DNA of 7,644 nucleotides, from positions 1 to 7,644 of the forward strand of contig CAIWTR010000293.1 of the NCBI GenBank assembly GCA_903915615.1, given 5' to 3'. This document shows, one piece after another, positions 5,950 to 7,644 of the stretch. Source of the stretch: an uncultured Armatimonadota bacterium (GTDB lineage: Bacteria; Armatimonadota; Armatimonadia; Armatimonadales; Armatimonadaceae). The number at the start of each line of letters is the position of its first letter. Position 1 is the first letter of the stretch. The notes below the pieces were generated by a model. That model did no database searches and was not told where the DNA came from. It worked only from the letters and a program-made list of their open reading frames with translations. Position numbers and translations under genes: made by a program.

Positions 5950-7219
5950 GAACAACCTCCCCACCAACGATCGTCATCACTGCTCGCCCTGTTAGCTCAA
6001 CGCCATCGAAAGGAGTATTCCGCCCCTTTGAGACAAAGCTCGCGGCATCAACAACCCAAGTTACATCTGGAGCGATGACCGTAACATCCGCAGCGGCGCC
6101 CGGCGTCAACGTCCCGCCAGCTACACCAATAATCTTCGCGGGCTGCGTAGACATCGCATCGATGAACCGTGTCCAGCTCACCTTCCCGGTTTTGATCAGG
6201 TGCGTGATTCCAAGAGCAAGGCTTGTTTCCAACCCAACGATGCCAAATGGGGCCAGTGCGAACTCCTGCGTCTTCTCATAATCGGCATGCGGTGCATGGT
6301 CGGTCGCAATCGCATCCATGGTGCCATCCGCTACCGCAGCTGCCATCGCCGCGCAGTCATCGGATGTACGCAGTGGCGGATTCATTTTTGCGTGTGTGTT
6401 GTAGCCCTGGACGGCTTCATCCGTTATGCACCAATAGTGCGGTCCCGTTTCAGCGGTGAGCGGCGCGCCTTTTTGCTTGAAGTGCCGCACGAGCTCCGCT
6501 TCTCCCCGTGTTGAGACATGGAGGATGTGTGTTTTGGCTCCAGTAAGCATCGCAAGTAGCCCTGCACGTGCCACATCGAGCTCGTAAGCCTCGCGGGGTA
6601 ACCCCTTGAGCCCCAGCTCTGTCGATACCAACCCCTCATTCATCACACCGCCCTCAGACAGCGTCGTGTTCTCGCAGTGAAGGAGGACAGGAAGGTTTAC
6701 CATCGCGGCATATTCCATCGCCCGGCGAAGGAACAACGGATCTTGAACCTGGTAGGCATCATCGGAGACGGCAACCGCACCCGCCGCCTTGAGGTCTGCC
6801 ATCTCGGTGAGTTCGATGTTCTTCATCCCTTTTGACAGCGCAGCGATGACCCAAAGCCTTGCTTTGTGAACATCCTTTGCACGTGTTACCAGATCGCGAA
6901 CAATCGGCGCGGAGTCGATCACCGGAGCTGTATTTGGCATACAAGCGACCGCGGTGAATCCTCCGGCCGCAGCGGCGCCGAGGCCGCTGGCGAGGTCTTC
7001 TTTGTATTCCTGACCCGGTTCACGCAGATGGACATGGATGTCAATCAACCCTGGGGCGACGATGAGCCCCGTGCAATCGCGGACATCAACATCTGCGGTT
7101 GCATCAATGTTTTGCCCAACGGCTTTGATGACTCCATTTTGGATGAGGACATCGTTGATGGCATCTATGTTATTCGCAGGATCGACGACGTGACCGCCCC
7201 GCAAGAGAATGGTTTTCAT
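5942..7219 (-). CDS. pyrC: Dihydroorotase, class I (Aquifex/Bacillus type)
   Basis: PyrC cyclises N-carbamoyl-L-aspartate to dihydroorotate, the third step of pyrimidine synthesis, in the cytoplasm. The 425-residue length is normal for class I. Metal-site and catalytic motifs are all present: DIHVHLREPG with His62 and His64, SDDAYQV with Asp153, LLHCEN with His181, ILHVSTRGE with His234, and ATDHAPH with Asp307. The substrate-binding block NPPLR (280-284) and the C-terminal SKGRNTPFDG are also intact. It starts at ATG 7219, 18 bases after the pyrB stop, and its end overlaps carA by 8 bases. In Aquifex, class I dihydroorotase forms a complex with aspartate transcarbamoylase; the adjacent pyrB makes the same partnership plausible here but does not prove it. 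No sign of damage. Confidence 0.97.
   Translation of the reverse strand: MKTILLRGGHVVDPANNIDAINDVLIQNGVIKAVGQNIDATADVDVRDCTGLIVAPGLIDIHVHLREPGQEYKEDLASGLGAAAAGGFTAVACMPNTAPVIDSAPIVRDLVTRAKDVHKARLWVIAALSKGMKNIELTEMADLKAAGAVAVSDDAYQVQDPLFLRRAMEYAAMVNLPVLLHCENTTLSEGGVMNEGLVSTELGLKGLPREAYELDVARAGLLAMLTGAKTHILHVSTRGEAELVRHFKQKGAPLTAETGPHYWCITDEAVQGYNTHAKMNPPLRTSDDCAAMAAAVADGTMDAIATDHAPHADYEKTQEFALAPFGIVGLETSLALGITHLIKTGKVSWTRFIDAMSTQPAKIIGVAGGTLTPGAAADVTVIAPDVTWVVDAASFVSKGRNTPFDGVELTGRAVMTIVGGEVVHG
5956..5962 (-). promoter_or_regulatory. Strong ribosome binding site of carA inside the end of pyrC
   Basis: GGGGAGG on the minus strand lies six bases before the ATG at 5949 and within the last codons of pyrC. 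It decides the carA start, since the in-frame ATG at 5967 lies upstream of this site. Confidence 0.7.
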
Positions 7220-7237
7220 ATGTTTCGTCCGTTCCTC

Positions 7238-7644
7238 TTATCCTTCAATTCCATCCGCGCCAAGCAGGAGATAAAGCGCGGCCATGCGCACTGCTACCCC
7301 CGATGTGACCTGTTGACAGATGACACTTTGATGGCCATCGGGGAGGTCTCCACCGATTTCAAGACCGCGATTCATCGGACCTGGGTGCATTACGATGGCA
7401 TCCGGTTTTGCGTATCGCAGTGTCGCTTCATTAATGCCAAAAGTCATGTGGTACTCGCGGGCTGTTGGGAAGAGCGCCTTGCTCATCCGTTCCAGCTGGA
7501 GACGAAGGACCATGACGACATCCGCGCCGGCGAGGCCACTCTCAAGCGTGTTGTGGACTGTAACCGGCAGCTGGCTGATGTCACGAGGCATCAGGGTGTA
7601 GGGCCCTACCAGGTGAACATCCGCGCCAAGCGTCGACAAACCCC
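7238..7644 (-). CDS. pyrB: Aspartate carbamoyltransferase catalytic chain, C-terminal part (5' end outside window)
   Basis: PyrB joins carbamoyl phosphate and aspartate to give carbamoyl aspartate. The frame is open from the right edge to TAA at 7238, giving about 134 residues of a protein usually 305-320 long. The N-terminal carbamoyl-phosphate domain is therefore outside the window. What remains is the aspartate-binding domain: [29 protein letters not shown] with the aspartate-binding Arg and Gln, then [16 protein letters not shown] and the C-terminal helix ending in [10 protein letters not shown]. The 'HPGPMNRG' form is found in PyrB proteins of the Bacillus/Geobacter sort rather than the E. 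coli 'HPLPR' form. pyrC follows after 18 bases. A TTG near the edge is not a true start. Confidence 0.95.
   Translation of the reverse strand, partial: GLSTLGADVHLVGPYTLMPRDISQLPVTVHNTLESGLAGADVVMVLRLQLERMSKALFPTAREYHMTFGINEATLRYAKPDAIVMHPGPMNRGLEIGGDLPDGHQSVICQQVTSGVAVRMAALYLLLGADGIEG

Noticed and set aside
5950..5967. Six-codon longer CarA start at 5967
   Set aside because: The strong GGGGAGG lies downstream of that ATG and is correctly spaced for 5949. CarA homologues start close to the shorter version.
5656..6078. Plus-strand open frame of 140 codons
   Set aside because: It is antisense to the carA 5' part and the pyrC 3' end, both strongly conserved, and its product is low in plausible structure.

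Overview
The window is a bacterial minus-strand gene cluster built around de novo pyrimidine synthesis. All six supported genes point the same way. In transcription order (high to low coordinates) they are pyrB (3' part only), pyrC, carA, a multi-spanning GT-C type glycosyltransferase, carB (N-terminal half only, with a one-base frameshift), a small unrecognised membrane-anchored protein, and the first 240 codons of a class I-alpha DAHP synthase (aroG/aroF type) that runs off the left edge. The gene order, the class I dihydroorotase, the 'HPGPMNRG' type of PyrB and an AroG-like DAHP synthase indicate a bacterium, probably Gram-negative. I cannot place it more precisely from sequence alone.

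Right part (4852-7644): pyrB, pyrC and carA are tightly packed (18-base gap, then an 8-base overlap). CarA makes ammonia from glutamine for carbamoyl phosphate synthesis, PyrB joins carbamoyl phosphate to aspartate, and PyrC closes the ring to dihydroorotate. Middle part (3023-4823): a 558-residue GT-C membrane protein sits between carA and carB. It has no obvious role in pyrimidine synthesis. A 124-base gap separates it from carB.

Left part (1-3022): with one extra C removed from a CCCC run at 1968-1971, carB reads continuously for 552 residues and stops almost exactly at the boundary between the two homologous halves of E. coli CarB. The second synthetase domain and the allosteric domain are not in the window. 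Fifteen bases later a 171-residue membrane-anchored protein begins. After a 111-base leader with a perfect 17-base hairpin palindrome comes the DAHP synthase, the first step of the shikimate pathway.

Most of the window is ordinary metabolism. The points worth a second look are the half-length carB with its frameshift, the glycosyltransferase between carA and carB, the unrecognised anchored protein, and the aroG leader. There is no sign of mobile elements, CRISPR, tRNA or rRNA, and no stretch over 300 bases lacks a gene.
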